DNA of 64,000 bases from SZUA-442 sp963792405 (GCA_963792405.1 CAWBVU010000006.1:1488001-1552000), one strand, 5' to 3'. Positions 25,468 through 34,522 are shown, counted from the stretch's first letter. The notes: generated by a model not told the origin, from the sequence alone. Numbers and translations are program-made.

Positions 25468-26171
25468 TCGGGCCACGCTCCCTCGGATCGGAACGCCGTC
25501 CAATTGATGTCGACGTCCGGCTCGCGCATGTAGAACGGCCTGACGTCGTCGGCGTCGGTCACGTCGCCCTTGCGGGCCTTCATCGCGGCGATCTCGAGGA
25601 CGGTCTCGGCAGACGGGTACCGGGGCCTGCCCCTTCGCACCCTGTGCAGTCCGGTCCACATCGAATCCGGCAGCGACTGCCAGTCCCCGACGACCAGGGA
25701 GTCGGAGCCCTCCGATTCGAGCAGGGCCTTGAAGTCCTCCGGGTGGATGACCTCAGGTGGCCCGTCGGGGGCGACGCCACCGGGGAGCGGGCGATACGGC
25801 CCGACGGCGAACTGACCACGTCGCATGTCGACGACGGGCCAGATGCGTCGTCGTCCGGTCGCTGCCCGCAAGGCGATCACCGTCAGCGACGAGGTGGTCA
25901 CCATGGGGGCGCCGATCGCGGCGGCGAGGGCCTGGGCGGTCGCGATGCCTGCCCTGAGCCCGGTGAACGGGCCGGGTCCGACGTCGACGGCGACCAGTTC
26001 GATGTCTCGCGGCTTCCACCCCGCCTTGGACAGTGCGAAGTCGATCGCAGGCACCAGGAAACCCACGTGGCCCCGCCGATCGACGTTCACCGACATGCCG
26101 AGGAGGGCGCTGTCCTCGCCGATCGCGATCGATGACGCGGGTGTCGCCGTCTCGATGGCAACGATCTTCAT
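25464..26171 (-). CDS. tsaB: tRNA threonylcarbamoyladenosine biosynthesis protein TsaB
   Basis: A 235-residue ASKHA-fold protein, the non-catalytic partner that dimerises with TsaD in t6A synthesis. It has the N-terminal IVAIETATPASSIAIGE strand, and VDVGPGPFTGLRAGIATAQA, which is highly characteristic. Four-base overlaps with tsaE upstream and rimI downstream show tight coupling. Confidence 0.95.
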   Translation of the reverse strand: MKIVAIETATPASSIAIGEDSALLGMSVNVDRRGHVGFLVPAIDFALSKAGWKPRDIELVAVDVGPGPFTGLRAGIATAQALAAAIGAPMVTTSSLTVIALRAATGRRRIWPVVDMRRGQFAVGPYRPLPGGVAPDGPPEVIHPEDFKALLESEGSDSLVVGDWQSLPDSMWTGLHRVRRGRPRYPSAETVLEIAAMKARKGDVTDADDVRPFYMREPDVDINWTAFRSEGAWPE

Positions 26172-26620
26172 GTCAACATCTCCAGGTTCCTCGTGGTCCA
26201 GCTCCCTCGGGGCAGGAAGCTGAAGATCCTCCGGTCGCCCTCGATGTCGATGTGGACGACCATGTGGTCCGGCGCCACGCTCTCTTCGACGGCGTCACCC
26301 CATTCGATCAGCACGACGCCGCTCGGGGCGTCGTCGTGCAACTCGAGGTCCTCGAACTCGGCGATCGACCCGAGCCGGTAGACGTCGGCATGGACCATCG
26401 GGAGGAAGCCATCACGGTAGATGCGGGAGATGACGAAGGTCGGGGAGGTGATCGGCTCGGTGATCCCGAGCCCTTCGGCCACCCCGGAGATGAAGAGGGT
26501 CTTGCCTGCGCCGAGCCTGCCCGAGAGCAGGACGACGTCGCCCGCTGTGAGCACGGCGGCGAAACGTCGCCCGAGCGCAAGCGTGTCCTCGGGCGCATTC
26601 GTCGTGATGGTGAGGGTCAT
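26168..26620 (-). CDS. tsaE: tRNA threonylcarbamoyladenosine ATPase TsaE
   Basis: A 150-residue P-loop ATPase that recycles the TsaB-TsaD complex. Walker A is GRLGAGKT (residues 36-43), followed by the SPTFVISRIY region and HADVYRLGS, both TsaE hallmarks. It overlaps the UDG gene upstream and tsaB downstream by four bases each. Confidence 0.95.
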   Translation of the reverse strand: MTLTITTNAPEDTLALGRRFAAVLTAGDVVLLSGRLGAGKTLFISGVAEGLGITEPITSPTFVISRIYRDGFLPMVHADVYRLGSIAEFEDLELHDDAPSGVVLIEWGDAVEESVAPDHMVVHIDIEGDRRIFSFLPRGSWTTRNLEMLT

Positions 26621-27294
26621 GGCTGGCCACCGAAGAGGTCGAGTTGCGGGCCCGTGTCATCGGCGGGCGCGATCGAGTCGGCGTCGTGATGGGTGATGTC
26701 GGTCGTGGTTGCGCTCGGAAGCCTACCGTCGATCACGGACCTCACCAGGACAAGGTCGGCCCTGATGTCGTTGGTGACCCTCTCCCCTCCGCGAAGCGCT
26801 GCCGCAGGGTGGAAGGTGGGGACGAGGTACCTCCCCCACCACTCGTAGACCGTGCCCCTGAGCCGCGTGATCCCTGTCTCCGTGCGGAGGAGAAGCTTGG
26901 ACGAGAAGTTCCCGAGCGTGATCACGACGGTCGGGTCGACGAGTTGGATCTGCCGCCGGAGGTATCCCTTGCACGCGTCGATCTCGTCCGGTCTCGGATC
27001 GCGGTTCCCGGGCGGCCTGCACTTGACCACGTTGGCGATGTACACGTCGGCGCGGGCGAGCCCGACCTCGCCGAGAAGCGCGTCGAGGAGCTGGCCCGAG
27101 CGCCCGACGAACGGCAGTCCTTGTTCGTCCTCCTGTCTGCCGGGGCCTTCGCCGACGATCATGACGTCCGCCGACGGGGAACCCGACCCGAACACGACGT
27201 TGGTACGCGACCGGGAGAGATCGCACCTCGTGCAGCCGTGCGCGATCAGCGAGAGCGCATCGAGCGAGTCGACCTCGTCGAATGACACGGTCAT
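26617..27294 (-). CDS. Family 4 uracil-DNA glycosylase with 4Fe-4S cluster
   Basis: A 225-residue DNA repair enzyme removing uracil from DNA. It has the motif GEGPGRQEDEQGLPFVG, the HPAAALR motif, and four Cys at 21, 24, 92 and 108 placed as in 4Fe-4S family 4 UDGs. The extreme C-terminus carries QLDLF (217-221), which matches the beta-clamp-binding consensus QL[SD]LF and follows an acidic disordered linker. This suggests recruitment to the replication clamp (inference). Overlaps with tsaE and the P1 peptidase gene place it in the alr-tsaD operon. Confidence 0.92.
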   Translation of the reverse strand: MTVSFDEVDSLDALSLIAHGCTRCDLSRSRTNVVFGSGSPSADVMIVGEGPGRQEDEQGLPFVGRSGQLLDALLGEVGLARADVYIANVVKCRPPGNRDPRPDEIDACKGYLRRQIQLVDPTVVITLGNFSSKLLLRTETGITRLRGTVYEWWGRYLVPTFHPAAALRGGERVTNDIRADLVLVRSVIDGRLPSATTTDITHHDADSIAPADDTGPQLDLFGGQP

Positions 27295-28178
27295 GGTTCG
27301 ATGCCCTCGATGGCACGGACGATCGCCGACGCGACGACGTCGAAGGTCGCTTCGCCCAAGGCGTCGAGATCGGCCTCGGCGCGTCCGAACGACACGACGA
27401 AGGCGGTGTCGCCGTCGTATCTCGTGTGGGCAGGGCGGACCGTCGCGGCAAGGGCATCGTGGGCGCGGACCGCGAGCCTGCGGAGCTCGTTGCGGTCCTC
27501 GATGCCCGCGTCGACCGCAACGGCGATGAGGGTGGTGTTGAACCCGAACGGGCCTCCCGACGACCTTCGGTCGAGATCCGCCGAGCCCGTGAGTCGGTGG
27601 CCTGCGAGGTCGTACACGTCACCGACGGCGTTGAGGACCACGAGGGCGCCGATGGTGGCATCGTCGACGCTGACAGCCGCCGATCCGATCCCGCTCGGCC
27701 TCATGCCCTCGGCGCCATTCACCTTGCCGACGGTGGCACCCGTTCCCGCACCCACCGGCCCCATCTCCACCGGTCGCGACGACCGGGCCAGGTACGCGGC
27801 CCGCCCCGTCTCCGCGGTGGGCCGAATGTCGGAGCGCCCGACGAGCAGGTCGAAGATGATGGCCGCCGGAACGATCGGAACGGGCCCTGCAGGAGTCGGG
27901 GCGCCCCGGCCCTCCCGTTCGATCTCCTCCATGACACCCTGGGCCGCGGCGAGGCCGAACGCCGACCCTCCGGCGAACACGAGGGCGTTGACGGTGACGG
28001 GTTTGACGGCATCCCCGAGGATCGCGAGCTCACGAGAGCCCGGGGCGCCCCCCCGGACGTCGACGACGGCCACGTTCGGCTCCCCGAACGTCAGGACGGT
28101 GACACCGGTCATGGCCTCGACGTCCGTGTGATGGCCGACCTGTACGCCGGGCACGCGGGTGATGGTCCGTTCAGGCAT
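27291..28178 (-). CDS. P1 family peptidase (DmpA/NylC-like, S58)
   Basis: A 295-residue Ntn-type hydrolase. The N-terminus has GVQVGHHTD and the middle FAGGSAFGLAAAQGVME, which are family hallmarks. GFNTTLIAV marks the autocleavage site, where Thr after Asn becomes the N-terminal nucleophile. Homologues are aminopeptidases or amide hydrolases; the substrate here is unknown. It sits between alr and the UDG gene, overlapping alr by eight bases. The related proteins that cleave D-Ala peptides make the alr neighbourhood suggestive, but this is speculation. Confidence 0.9.
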   Translation of the reverse strand: MPERTITRVPGVQVGHHTDVEAMTGVTVLTFGEPNVAVVDVRGGAPGSRELAILGDAVKPVTVNALVFAGGSAFGLAAAQGVMEEIEREGRGAPTPAGPVPIVPAAIIFDLLVGRSDIRPTAETGRAAYLARSSRPVEMGPVGAGTGATVGKVNGAEGMRPSGIGSAAVSVDDATIGALVVLNAVGDVYDLAGHRLTGSADLDRRSSGGPFGFNTTLIAVAVDAGIEDRNELRRLAVRAHDALAATVRPAHTRYDGDTAFVVSFGRAEADLDALGEATFDVVASAIVRAIEGIEP

Positions 28179-29292
28179 CGGTCGACGTCCTGAGGTACCT
28201 CCTCGGGAGCCTCGGCCCGAAGTCGCACACGATCTCCCAGGTGATCGTGCCGAGGAGTTCCGCCCAGTCCTCGGCGGAGATCGTCTCGTCACCCTGGGAG
28301 CCCAGGAGGACGACCTCGTCACCGGGGGCGGCGGTGTCGTCCCCGAGGTCGACGATGACCATGTCCATCGTGACCGTGCCGGCGTACGGATACCGTCTGC
28401 CGTGGATGAGGACCTCGCCCGTGCCCGACAGGCTCCTGCGGACGCCGTCCGCGTAGCCGATGGGGACGGTGGCGACGTTGTGGACCCCCTCGAGGGTGCG
28501 GCTGCGCCCGTAGGAGGGGCGAGCTCCGGACGGAAGCGGCCGGACGTACCCGACGTGGCTGACGACCCGCATCGCCGGCACGAGGTCGAGGTCGACGCCC
28601 GACGACGGTGCGGGCCGCAGTCCGTAGAGGCCGAGTCCCACTCGGCAGAGGTCGTGGCGCGTCTCGACGATGTCAAACGCCGCGGCCGTGTTCGCAGCGT
28701 GGATCAGCTTGGGAGCGATGCCCTCCTCCTCGAGGGCGGCGATGAAGTGCAGGAGCGCCTTGTTCTGTCGCTTCGTGTAGTCGGGATCGGTGTCGGCGAC
28801 CGAGAAGTGGGTGAAGACCCCTTGGAGCGTGAGGCGGGGGTCGGCCTCGATCTTGCGGGCGATCTCGAATGCCTCGACCGGAGGGGCACCGACCCGGTGC
28901 ATACCGGTGTCGAGCTTGAGATGGACGGGGTACGGGAGCGTGGTGGCATCCTCTGCCACCTCGGCGAGGAGGTCGATGAACGAGGCGCGATAGGCAGTCG
29001 GCGTGAGCCCGTGCGAGACGATGAGGGGCATCTCCTCGAGTGTGGGCTCCGACAGGACGAGGATGGGGACATCGATGTCGGCTTCCCTGAGTCGCACCCC
29101 TTCCTCGACGAGGGCGACGGCGAGCCAGGAGGCGCCTCCCCTGATGGCGGCTTCGGCCACGGGGACGTCCCCGTGCCCGTACGCGTCGGCCTTGACCACG
29201 GCGCACAGCGCGGCGGGAGCGATGTGGGCGGAGATCTCCGCGGCATTGTGCTCGATCGCGTCGAGGTCGATCTCGATCCAGGACGGACGCAT
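28171..29292 (-). CDS. alr: Alanine racemase
   Basis: A 373-residue PLP enzyme supplying D-alanine for peptidoglycan. The PLP lysine is in VVKADAYGHG (Lys34). The partner tyrosine is in PIGYADGVRR, and RVGLGLYG is also typical. Its position between nnr and the tsaE-tsaD block matches the actinobacterial cluster. Confidence 0.97.
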   Translation of the reverse strand: MRPSWIEIDLDAIEHNAAEISAHIAPAALCAVVKADAYGHGDVPVAEAAIRGGASWLAVALVEEGVRLREADIDVPILVLSEPTLEEMPLIVSHGLTPTAYRASFIDLLAEVAEDATTLPYPVHLKLDTGMHRVGAPPVEAFEIARKIEADPRLTLQGVFTHFSVADTDPDYTKRQNKALLHFIAALEEEGIAPKLIHAANTAAAFDIVETRHDLCRVGLGLYGLRPAPSSGVDLDLVPAMRVVSHVGYVRPLPSGARPSYGRSRTLEGVHNVATVPIGYADGVRRSLSGTGEVLIHGRRYPYAGTVTMDMVIVDLGDDTAAPGDEVVLLGSQGDETISAEDWAELLGTITWEIVCDFGPRLPRRYLRTSTDA

Positions 29293-29314
29293 CAGGCCTC
29301 CACGGTTCCCGGCA

Positions 29315-30787
29315 TCAACGGTAGCCCCGGCCCGGGCCCTCGGACCGCGACGGACTCGGGCGCATCGCCGCCTCCACGTTGGCCATCACCTCTGCGACGA
29401 CGTCGACGAGGCCGGTCGCCGTCACGGTGCGCCGGGACTCCAACGTCCGTCCTGCGACACCGTGGAGGTACGCGCCCGTCCACGCCGCCCGCTCCGGATC
29501 GACCCCCCTGGCGACGAGCGCCGCGATGATGCCCGCGAGGACGTCGCCGGTGCCGATCGATGCGAGCTCCGGACCACCGGACGACACCGCGGTCACGTCC
29601 ACACCCGCCACGAACGTCGGTGCCCCCTTCAGGAGCACGATGGAGCCCGTCCCCGCGGCGATCCTCGCCGCCGACTCCCATGTCGGGTCGAGCCCGGAGA
29701 ACCTCGTGAACTCCCCCGCATGGGGCGTGAGGATCGTGGGAGCGGTCCGTTCGAGCAACGAGTCCAGGCGGGAGATGGCGGTGACCGCCCCGGCATCGAC
29801 GATCATCGTGCCATCGAACGCCTCGAGCAGCTGCTCGAGGAAGTCCGGTGGGGTCGGTTCGAGTCCCGGTCCCACGACGAGGACGTCGAAGCGCTCGAGG
29901 AGGCCGAGGACCTCCGACGCATGCCCGCGCCACGAGCCGGTCTCAGATGCCTGCATCGTGGGGATGTCCGGTGCGAGGGCTTCGTAGGTCGCCGTGGTGG
30001 CTGCCGTCGTCAGCAGGATGGACACGCCTGCGCCCGCCGCCATGGCGGCACGGGAGCACAGGAGGGCCGCACCGGTCAGTCCGGGGACGCCTCCGACCGT
30101 CGCGACGGCGCCCGCTTTCCACTTGTGGACGTGTCGGCTCCTCGTGGGGACCTCCACGTCACCCGGCTCGGCGAGGCGCATGACGGGCTCTCCGCCCTCG
30201 AGGCCGATGTCGGCCACCGTCACCGATCCACAGAGGTCGGGACCGTCCGCGATCAGGTGACCAGGCTTGAGGGCGTGGAACGTGACCGTGCGGTCCGCTG
30301 TGAAGGTCGGAGGAATGGCGACACCCGAATCGCCGTGGAGGCCGGATGGGATGTCCGCAGCGAGCACGTGCATCGGCGTGAGGGTCCACGGCACGACGTC
30401 GGCTGGGAGCGCCCCGCGGAATCCGGTGCCGAAGAGGGCATCGATGATCAGGTCACCGCTGCGCGGCTCACCGAGCGGGCCGATGCGTACCCCGGAGTCG
30501 GCCGCCGCCATCATCGCCCGTGAGGCCGCAGATCCAGGATCCGGCAATCCGAGGTGGTGGGCGTGGACGGCCGCGCCGCGTCCAGCGAGGTACCTCGCCG
30601 CGACGTAGCCGTCTCCACCGTTGTTGCCGCTCCCACAGAGCACATGGACGATCGACCCGTAGCCGACACCCATCGACGCAGCCTCGCGTGCGAGCGCGAA
30701 TCCAGCCCTGTCCATCAGCACGTCGACGGGCATCGTCGCCTCGGCGTCGACCCTTCGCATCTCCTCGACGGTGAGGACGGGCCTCAT
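29315..30787 (-). CDS. nnr: Bifunctional NAD(P)H-hydrate epimerase / dehydratase
   Basis: A 490-residue fusion that repairs damaged NAD(P)H hydrates. Residues 1 to about 205 are the YjeF_N epimerase (GSGNNGGDGYVAARYL, ADIPSGLHGDSG). Residues about 215-480 are the ADP-dependent dehydratase, with TPHAGEF and the catalytic ASIGTGDVLAGII. The ATG at 30787 overlaps the acpS stop by four bases. The open frame continues upstream through acpS as a shadow. Confidence 0.95.
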   Translation of the reverse strand: MRPVLTVEEMRRVDAEATMPVDVLMDRAGFALAREAASMGVGYGSIVHVLCGSGNNGGDGYVAARYLAGRGAAVHAHHLGLPDPGSAASRAMMAAADSGVRIGPLGEPRSGDLIIDALFGTGFRGALPADVVPWTLTPMHVLAADIPSGLHGDSGVAIPPTFTADRTVTFHALKPGHLIADGPDLCGSVTVADIGLEGGEPVMRLAEPGDVEVPTRSRHVHKWKAGAVATVGGVPGLTGAALLCSRAAMAAGAGVSILLTTAATTATYEALAPDIPTMQASETGSWRGHASEVLGLLERFDVLVVGPGLEPTPPDFLEQLLEAFDGTMIVDAGAVTAISRLDSLLERTAPTILTPHAGEFTRFSGLDPTWESAARIAAGTGSIVLLKGAPTFVAGVDVTAVSSGGPELASIGTGDVLAGIIAALVARGVDPERAAWTGAYLHGVAGRTLESRRTVTATGLVDVVAEVMANVEAAMRPSPSRSEGPGRGYR

Positions 30788-31164
30788 GGGTGGGCACCGA
30801 CGGCGACCACGAAGACCATGGCTGTGTCCTTCGTGTGGGTCACCGTGATCTTGATGTCCGTGATGCCGAGCATGTCGGCGCGTTGGCGTGCCTTGCCGAA
30901 GAGGTTGACCGATGGGGGGCCTCCCCCTGCGATCTCCACGTCGGTCCACGGGATGCGCCGCCATCCCGTGGACATGCTCTTCATCACCGCCTCCTTGCCC
31001 GCGAACCGAGCGGCGAGACGTTCCGATGGATCGGCGAACCGATGCGCATAGGCCCACTCGCGGTCGGTGAAGCACCGGCGACGGAAGCCCTCGGGGCTCT
31101 TGCGCAGGAGGGCACGCACCCTGGACACGTCGGCGAGGTCGATGCCCAGTCCGATGATCTCCAT
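30784..31164 (-). CDS. acpS: Holo-[acyl-carrier-protein] synthase
   Basis: A 126-residue protein that transfers 4'-phosphopantetheine from CoA to the acyl carrier protein. It has the N-terminal GLGIDLADVSRV with its metal-binding Asp, RFAGKEAVMKSM with the Glu ligand, and VTHTKDTAMV near the end. Length is usual for AcpS. It is coupled to nnr. Confidence 0.94.
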   Translation of the reverse strand: MEIIGLGIDLADVSRVRALLRKSPEGFRRRCFTDREWAYAHRFADPSERLAARFAGKEAVMKSMSTGWRRIPWTDVEIAGGGPPSVNLFGKARQRADMLGITDIKITVTHTKDTAMVFVVAVGAHP

Positions 31165-31244
31165 GGCGGCAGGCTAGCCGAGGGCCCCGTCGCTCGGCGC
31201 CAGCGCCCCGTCCTGCAGGTTGGGAGGTCGTGGCGACGCGAGGG

Positions 31245-31592
31245 TCACCACCGGGGACCTGCGCGGAGTGCGGCCATCTCGAGTCGCGCCGGATCTCTCC
31301 TCGTCGACAACCATTGCAGGGGCGAGAGGGAGGACAGCTCGGTGTTGGGCCGGGCGAGCCAGTCGGCGATCGCGTCGTCGGGGTATCGGCGCTTGAGTCC
31401 CTGGACGACCCATGCGAGGTCGCCTCGCACCCCGTGGTCGTCGAACTGGAAGGCGAAGTAGACCTCCTCCAGGTGCCAGCCACCGATCCTCAGCAGGTCG
31501 GGGCGGAGTACGAGCGAGGCCGGGCCGACCCTCGCGCGGCGCGCCGCCTCGAACCTCGTGAGGAAGTGCCCGACGAGGATCCGCTCCGTCAC
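31245..31592 (-). CDS. Small HTH/DUF2384-like (Xre/MbcA/ParS-type) DNA-binding protein
   Basis: A 115-residue protein. The N-terminal 45 residues (FLTRFEAARRARVG, then RPDLLRIGG) look like a degenerate helix-turn-helix region. After an AFQFDD junction, the C-terminus DWLARPNTELSSLSPLQWL resembles the DUF2384 toxin-binding domain of MbcA/ParS antitoxins. No RES-domain toxin is adjacent, so this is likely an orphan regulator rather than half of a toxin-antitoxin pair. The start codon is GTG at 31592. The gene begins 18 bases after the kinase-like gene and is probably co-transcribed with it. Confidence 0.65.
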   Translation of the reverse strand: MTERILVGHFLTRFEAARRARVGPASLVLRPDLLRIGGWHLEEVYFAFQFDDHGVRGDLAWVVQGLKRRYPDDAIADWLARPNTELSSLSPLQWLSTRRDPARLEMAALRAGPRW

Positions 31593-31610
31593 GGGTTGCG
31601 ATCCTGGGGC

Positions 31611-32321
31611 TCAGTCGAGCCGGGCACGGCTGCGCACGAGCTCGACCGTCGCCTCGGCGATGTCGTCGTAGGTCACCGACCCGAGGTTCCAGGTGACGTC
31701 GTATCCCGTGGGGTCGTCGATGTCGGCGCCGAAGTGCGCCTTGATGAGCCTCGCCCTGTCTGCATCGCGTTTGCGGCCGCGTGCCCGCGCGTCGCGCTCG
31801 GAGAGGCCAAGGCTCTCCATCGCCCTGGCGACCCTCCACTCCTCGGGGGCGACGACGCGCAGCGCCACACCCGACGGCATGTCCCTGGTCACGTGCGAGC
31901 CACCGCGACCGACGATGATCGCCTTTCCCATGTCGGCGATCGTGCGGACAACGAGGAAGACCCGGTTCATGACCATCTTCTGGTCCACCGTCGACCGCAG
32001 CATCTGATGGAAGAAGTCGTTCCCCTTGGAGCGGTACTCCTCCTCGACGAGGGAGTCGAACGAGGACGTGAAGGCCGGATCCTTGGCGACGATCTCGCAG
32101 ACCGTGCGGTCGTAGACCTGCCAGTCGCCGAAGAGGGCGACGTCCGACTCGCGGGAGAACCGGTCGCGAATGCGCTCGGCCAGGGCGTGGCCCCCGGTCC
32201 CCGCCTGCCTCGAGATGGTGACGAACGGCCGCACCCGGTGTGCCTCACCCCGGGCGTCTGACGGATACTGCGAGGCGAAATACGCTCGCAGATACCGGTC
32301 GATGTCCTCGACTCGACTCAT
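31611..32321 (-). CDS. Cytidylate-kinase-like family protein
   Basis: A 236-residue protein of the cytidylate-kinase-like P-loop family. RPFVTISRQAGTGGHALAERI (residues about 31-51) is the modified P-loop; it lacks the standard GKS/T. GKAIIVGRGGSHVTRD and RVVAPEEWRVARAM follow in the expected order. The true substrate of this family is unclear, and it is distinct from the Cmk enzyme of nucleotide metabolism. I chose the ATG at 32321, preceded by GGAGAGG; an in-frame GTG at 32333 is possible. It lies downstream of glmS. Confidence 0.8.
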   Translation of the reverse strand: MSRVEDIDRYLRAYFASQYPSDARGEAHRVRPFVTISRQAGTGGHALAERIRDRFSRESDVALFGDWQVYDRTVCEIVAKDPAFTSSFDSLVEEEYRSKGNDFFHQMLRSTVDQKMVMNRVFLVVRTIADMGKAIIVGRGGSHVTRDMPSGVALRVVAPEEWRVARAMESLGLSERDARARGRKRDADRARLIKAHFGADIDDPTGYDVTWNLGSVTYDDIAEATVELVRSRARLD

Positions 32322-32394
32322 GGGCCTCTCCACCCATTATCGCGCCGCCGTGCGGCGTCTCAACCGCTGAGACGGACGAGCACCGCGCGATCGA

Positions 32395-34218
32395 TCACTC
32401 GACCGTGACGCTCTTTGCGAGATTCCTGGGCTGATCGATGTCGTGGCCACGCAGCCGTGCCACGTGGTAGGCCATCACCTGGAGGGGCACCACGGCGGCA
32501 ACGGGCGCGAGGAGGTCCTCCATGTCGGGAATGCGCATGACGTAGTCCGCGTACTTGTCGATCTCGGTGTCGGTGTCATAGGCGACGGCGATGATCCTGC
32601 CGCCCCTCGCCTTGACCTCCTGCACCGCTGAGATCGTCTTGTCGTAGACCGCCCTCTGGGTGAGCACCACCACGACGGGGACGCCTTCGGTGATGAGGGC
32701 GAGCGTGCCATGCTTGAGCTCCCCTGCCGGCATGGCCTCCGAGTGGAGGTACGAGATCTCCTTGAGCTTCAACGACCCCTCCATGGCGATCGCGTAGTCG
32801 AGTCCTCGTCCGATGAAGTAGACGTCGTCGGCGCCCGAGACGATCTCCGCCGCCTTCTGGGCCTCATCGCTGCGTCCGAGCACCTCCTCGATGGCCGCGG
32901 GGAGCTGATGGAGGCCATGGGCGACACGAGCTGCGAGGGCTTCGTCGACGGTTCCCCTGGCCGCACCGATGCGGAGGGCGAGGAGGTACTGCGCGATCAG
33001 CATCGCCAGGTAGGCCTTGGTCGACGCGACCGAGATCTCCGGGCCTGCCCTCGTGTACAGGATGTCGTCCGCATACCGCGACAGCGTCGATCCGACCACG
33101 TTGGTGATCGCGAGCATCCTGCTTCCCGAGTCCGCTGCGAGGCGCGCGGCCGCGAGCGTGTCGGCGGTCTCCCCGGACTGGGAGATCGCGATCGTGAGCT
33201 CGTTGGGTCCCACGATGGGGTCCGCGTACCGAAGCTCGTGGGCGTACTCGACGTTCGCCGGCAACCGAAGGACCCGTCGGAAGATCTCCTGGCCGATGAG
33301 GCCGGCGTGGTACGCCGTTCCGCAGGCGGTGATCCAGACACGTCCGATGGAGGCGGCGTAGTCGTCGTCGAAGCCGACATCCTCGAGCCACACGGTTCCG
33401 TCCTCGGCAAGCCTGCCCGCGAGCGTCTCGGTGATCACGGAGGGCTGCTCGTTGATCTCCTTGAGCATGAAGTGGTCGTAGCCGCCCTTCTCCGCCTGCT
33501 CGGCGTCCCAGGTGATGTGCGTCACCTCGCGCTCGACGGACTCGCCGGCGATCGTCTCCACCCTTGCGCCGTCCTCGGTGACCACGACGAGCTCGTCGTC
33601 CTCGATGATGAGGAAGTCCCTGGTGTGATGGAGCACGGCGGGGATGTCGGAGGCGAGGAAGGTCTCACCGTCGCCGAGACCGACGACGAGTGGGCTGATC
33701 TTGCGCACCGCCACGATGGTGCGGGGCTCACGCATCGACATGACGACCATGGCGTAGGCGCCGTCCGAGAGCGCCACCGTGCGCCGCACGGCTGCGACGA
33801 GATCGCCGTCGTACTCCCTCGCCACGAGGTGGGCGAGGATCTCGCTGTCGGTGTCGGAGGTGAATGTGGCACCTGACGCGAGAAGGCCCTCCCTCAGGCT
33901 CTGGAAGTTCTCGATGATGCCGTTGTGCACGACGACGAACTCGCCCGAGGGGTCGGTGTGGGGGTGGGCGTTGGCGTCGGTGGGTGCCCCGTGGGTCGCC
34001 CACCGTGTGTGACCGATGCCGACGGTGCCGCCGATCGGATCAGCCTCGAGCAGCTGTTCGAGGTTGGCGATCTTTCCCTGTGCCTTGCGCACCTGGATCG
34101 CCCCATCGGTCACGGCGATACCTGCGGAGTCGTATCCGCGGTATTCGAGCCGTCGCAGGCCATCGACGAGGATCGGAGCGGCCGGTTGTGGCCCTACGTA
34201 ACCCATGATTCCGCACAT
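32395..34218 (-). CDS. glmS: Glutamine-fructose-6-phosphate aminotransferase (isomerising)
   Basis: A 607-residue enzyme making glucosamine 6-phosphate for cell-wall precursors. The N-terminal Cys (MCGIMGYVG) is the glutaminase nucleophile, with GIGHTRWATHG and NGIIEN. The two SIS domains contain ISQSGETADTLAA and SEAMPAGELKHG, and the end is LAKSVTVE. GGAGGAG lies 10 bases before the ATG. I looked for a glmS ribozyme in the 304-base leader and saw none. Confidence 0.97.
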   Translation of the reverse strand: MCGIMGYVGPQPAAPILVDGLRRLEYRGYDSAGIAVTDGAIQVRKAQGKIANLEQLLEADPIGGTVGIGHTRWATHGAPTDANAHPHTDPSGEFVVVHNGIIENFQSLREGLLASGATFTSDTDSEILAHLVAREYDGDLVAAVRRTVALSDGAYAMVVMSMREPRTIVAVRKISPLVVGLGDGETFLASDIPAVLHHTRDFLIIEDDELVVVTEDGARVETIAGESVEREVTHITWDAEQAEKGGYDHFMLKEINEQPSVITETLAGRLAEDGTVWLEDVGFDDDYAASIGRVWITACGTAYHAGLIGQEIFRRVLRLPANVEYAHELRYADPIVGPNELTIAISQSGETADTLAAARLAADSGSRMLAITNVVGSTLSRYADDILYTRAGPEISVASTKAYLAMLIAQYLLALRIGAARGTVDEALAARVAHGLHQLPAAIEEVLGRSDEAQKAAEIVSGADDVYFIGRGLDYAIAMEGSLKLKEISYLHSEAMPAGELKHGTLALITEGVPVVVVLTQRAVYDKTISAVQEVKARGGRIIAVAYDTDTEIDKYADYVMRIPDMEDLLAPVAAVVPLQVMAYHVARLRGHDIDQPRNLAKSVTVE

Positions 34219-34522
34219 CGCGCGCAGTCTCCTCCGGTCGGGACGGGCGATACGGCGGGATTCCCGACACGTGGTCGGGCTCACATCGGGTGGCCTCTGT
34301 TCCCGGATCGCTCCGGGGTTTTGCTCCATCCCGTGACGGCCGTGAGCGGCCGAGAGGGCATCCGCCGAACGTTTCGATACTCCCTCTTCCTCGTCGCCTC
34401 GCACGTGCGAGGGCGGGCGCTGCAGGGTGCGGTATCGCCTCGTCAGGTTGTGTTGTCGACGCAAGCCTACCGGCGGGGTGGGGATGTCGCCGCTGCGATC
34501 GAGGCGATCACCGACCGCAGAC
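34219..34522. other. Intergenic region glmM-glmS
   Basis: About 300 bases without a gene. It holds a perfect 16-base palindrome CCTCGCACGTGCGAGG (34397-34412), a candidate operator or hairpin in the glmS leader. No convincing promoter hexamers and no ribozyme core were seen. Confidence 0.5.

Noticed and set aside
31245..31592. A toxin-antitoxin operon
   Set aside because: The DUF2384-like protein has no RES-domain or other toxin gene adjacent; neighbours are the cytidylate-kinase-like gene and acpS.
34219..34522. A glmS ribozyme in the long leader of glmS
   Set aside because: No ribozyme core or cleavage-site context was visible; such ribozymes are typical of Firmicutes.
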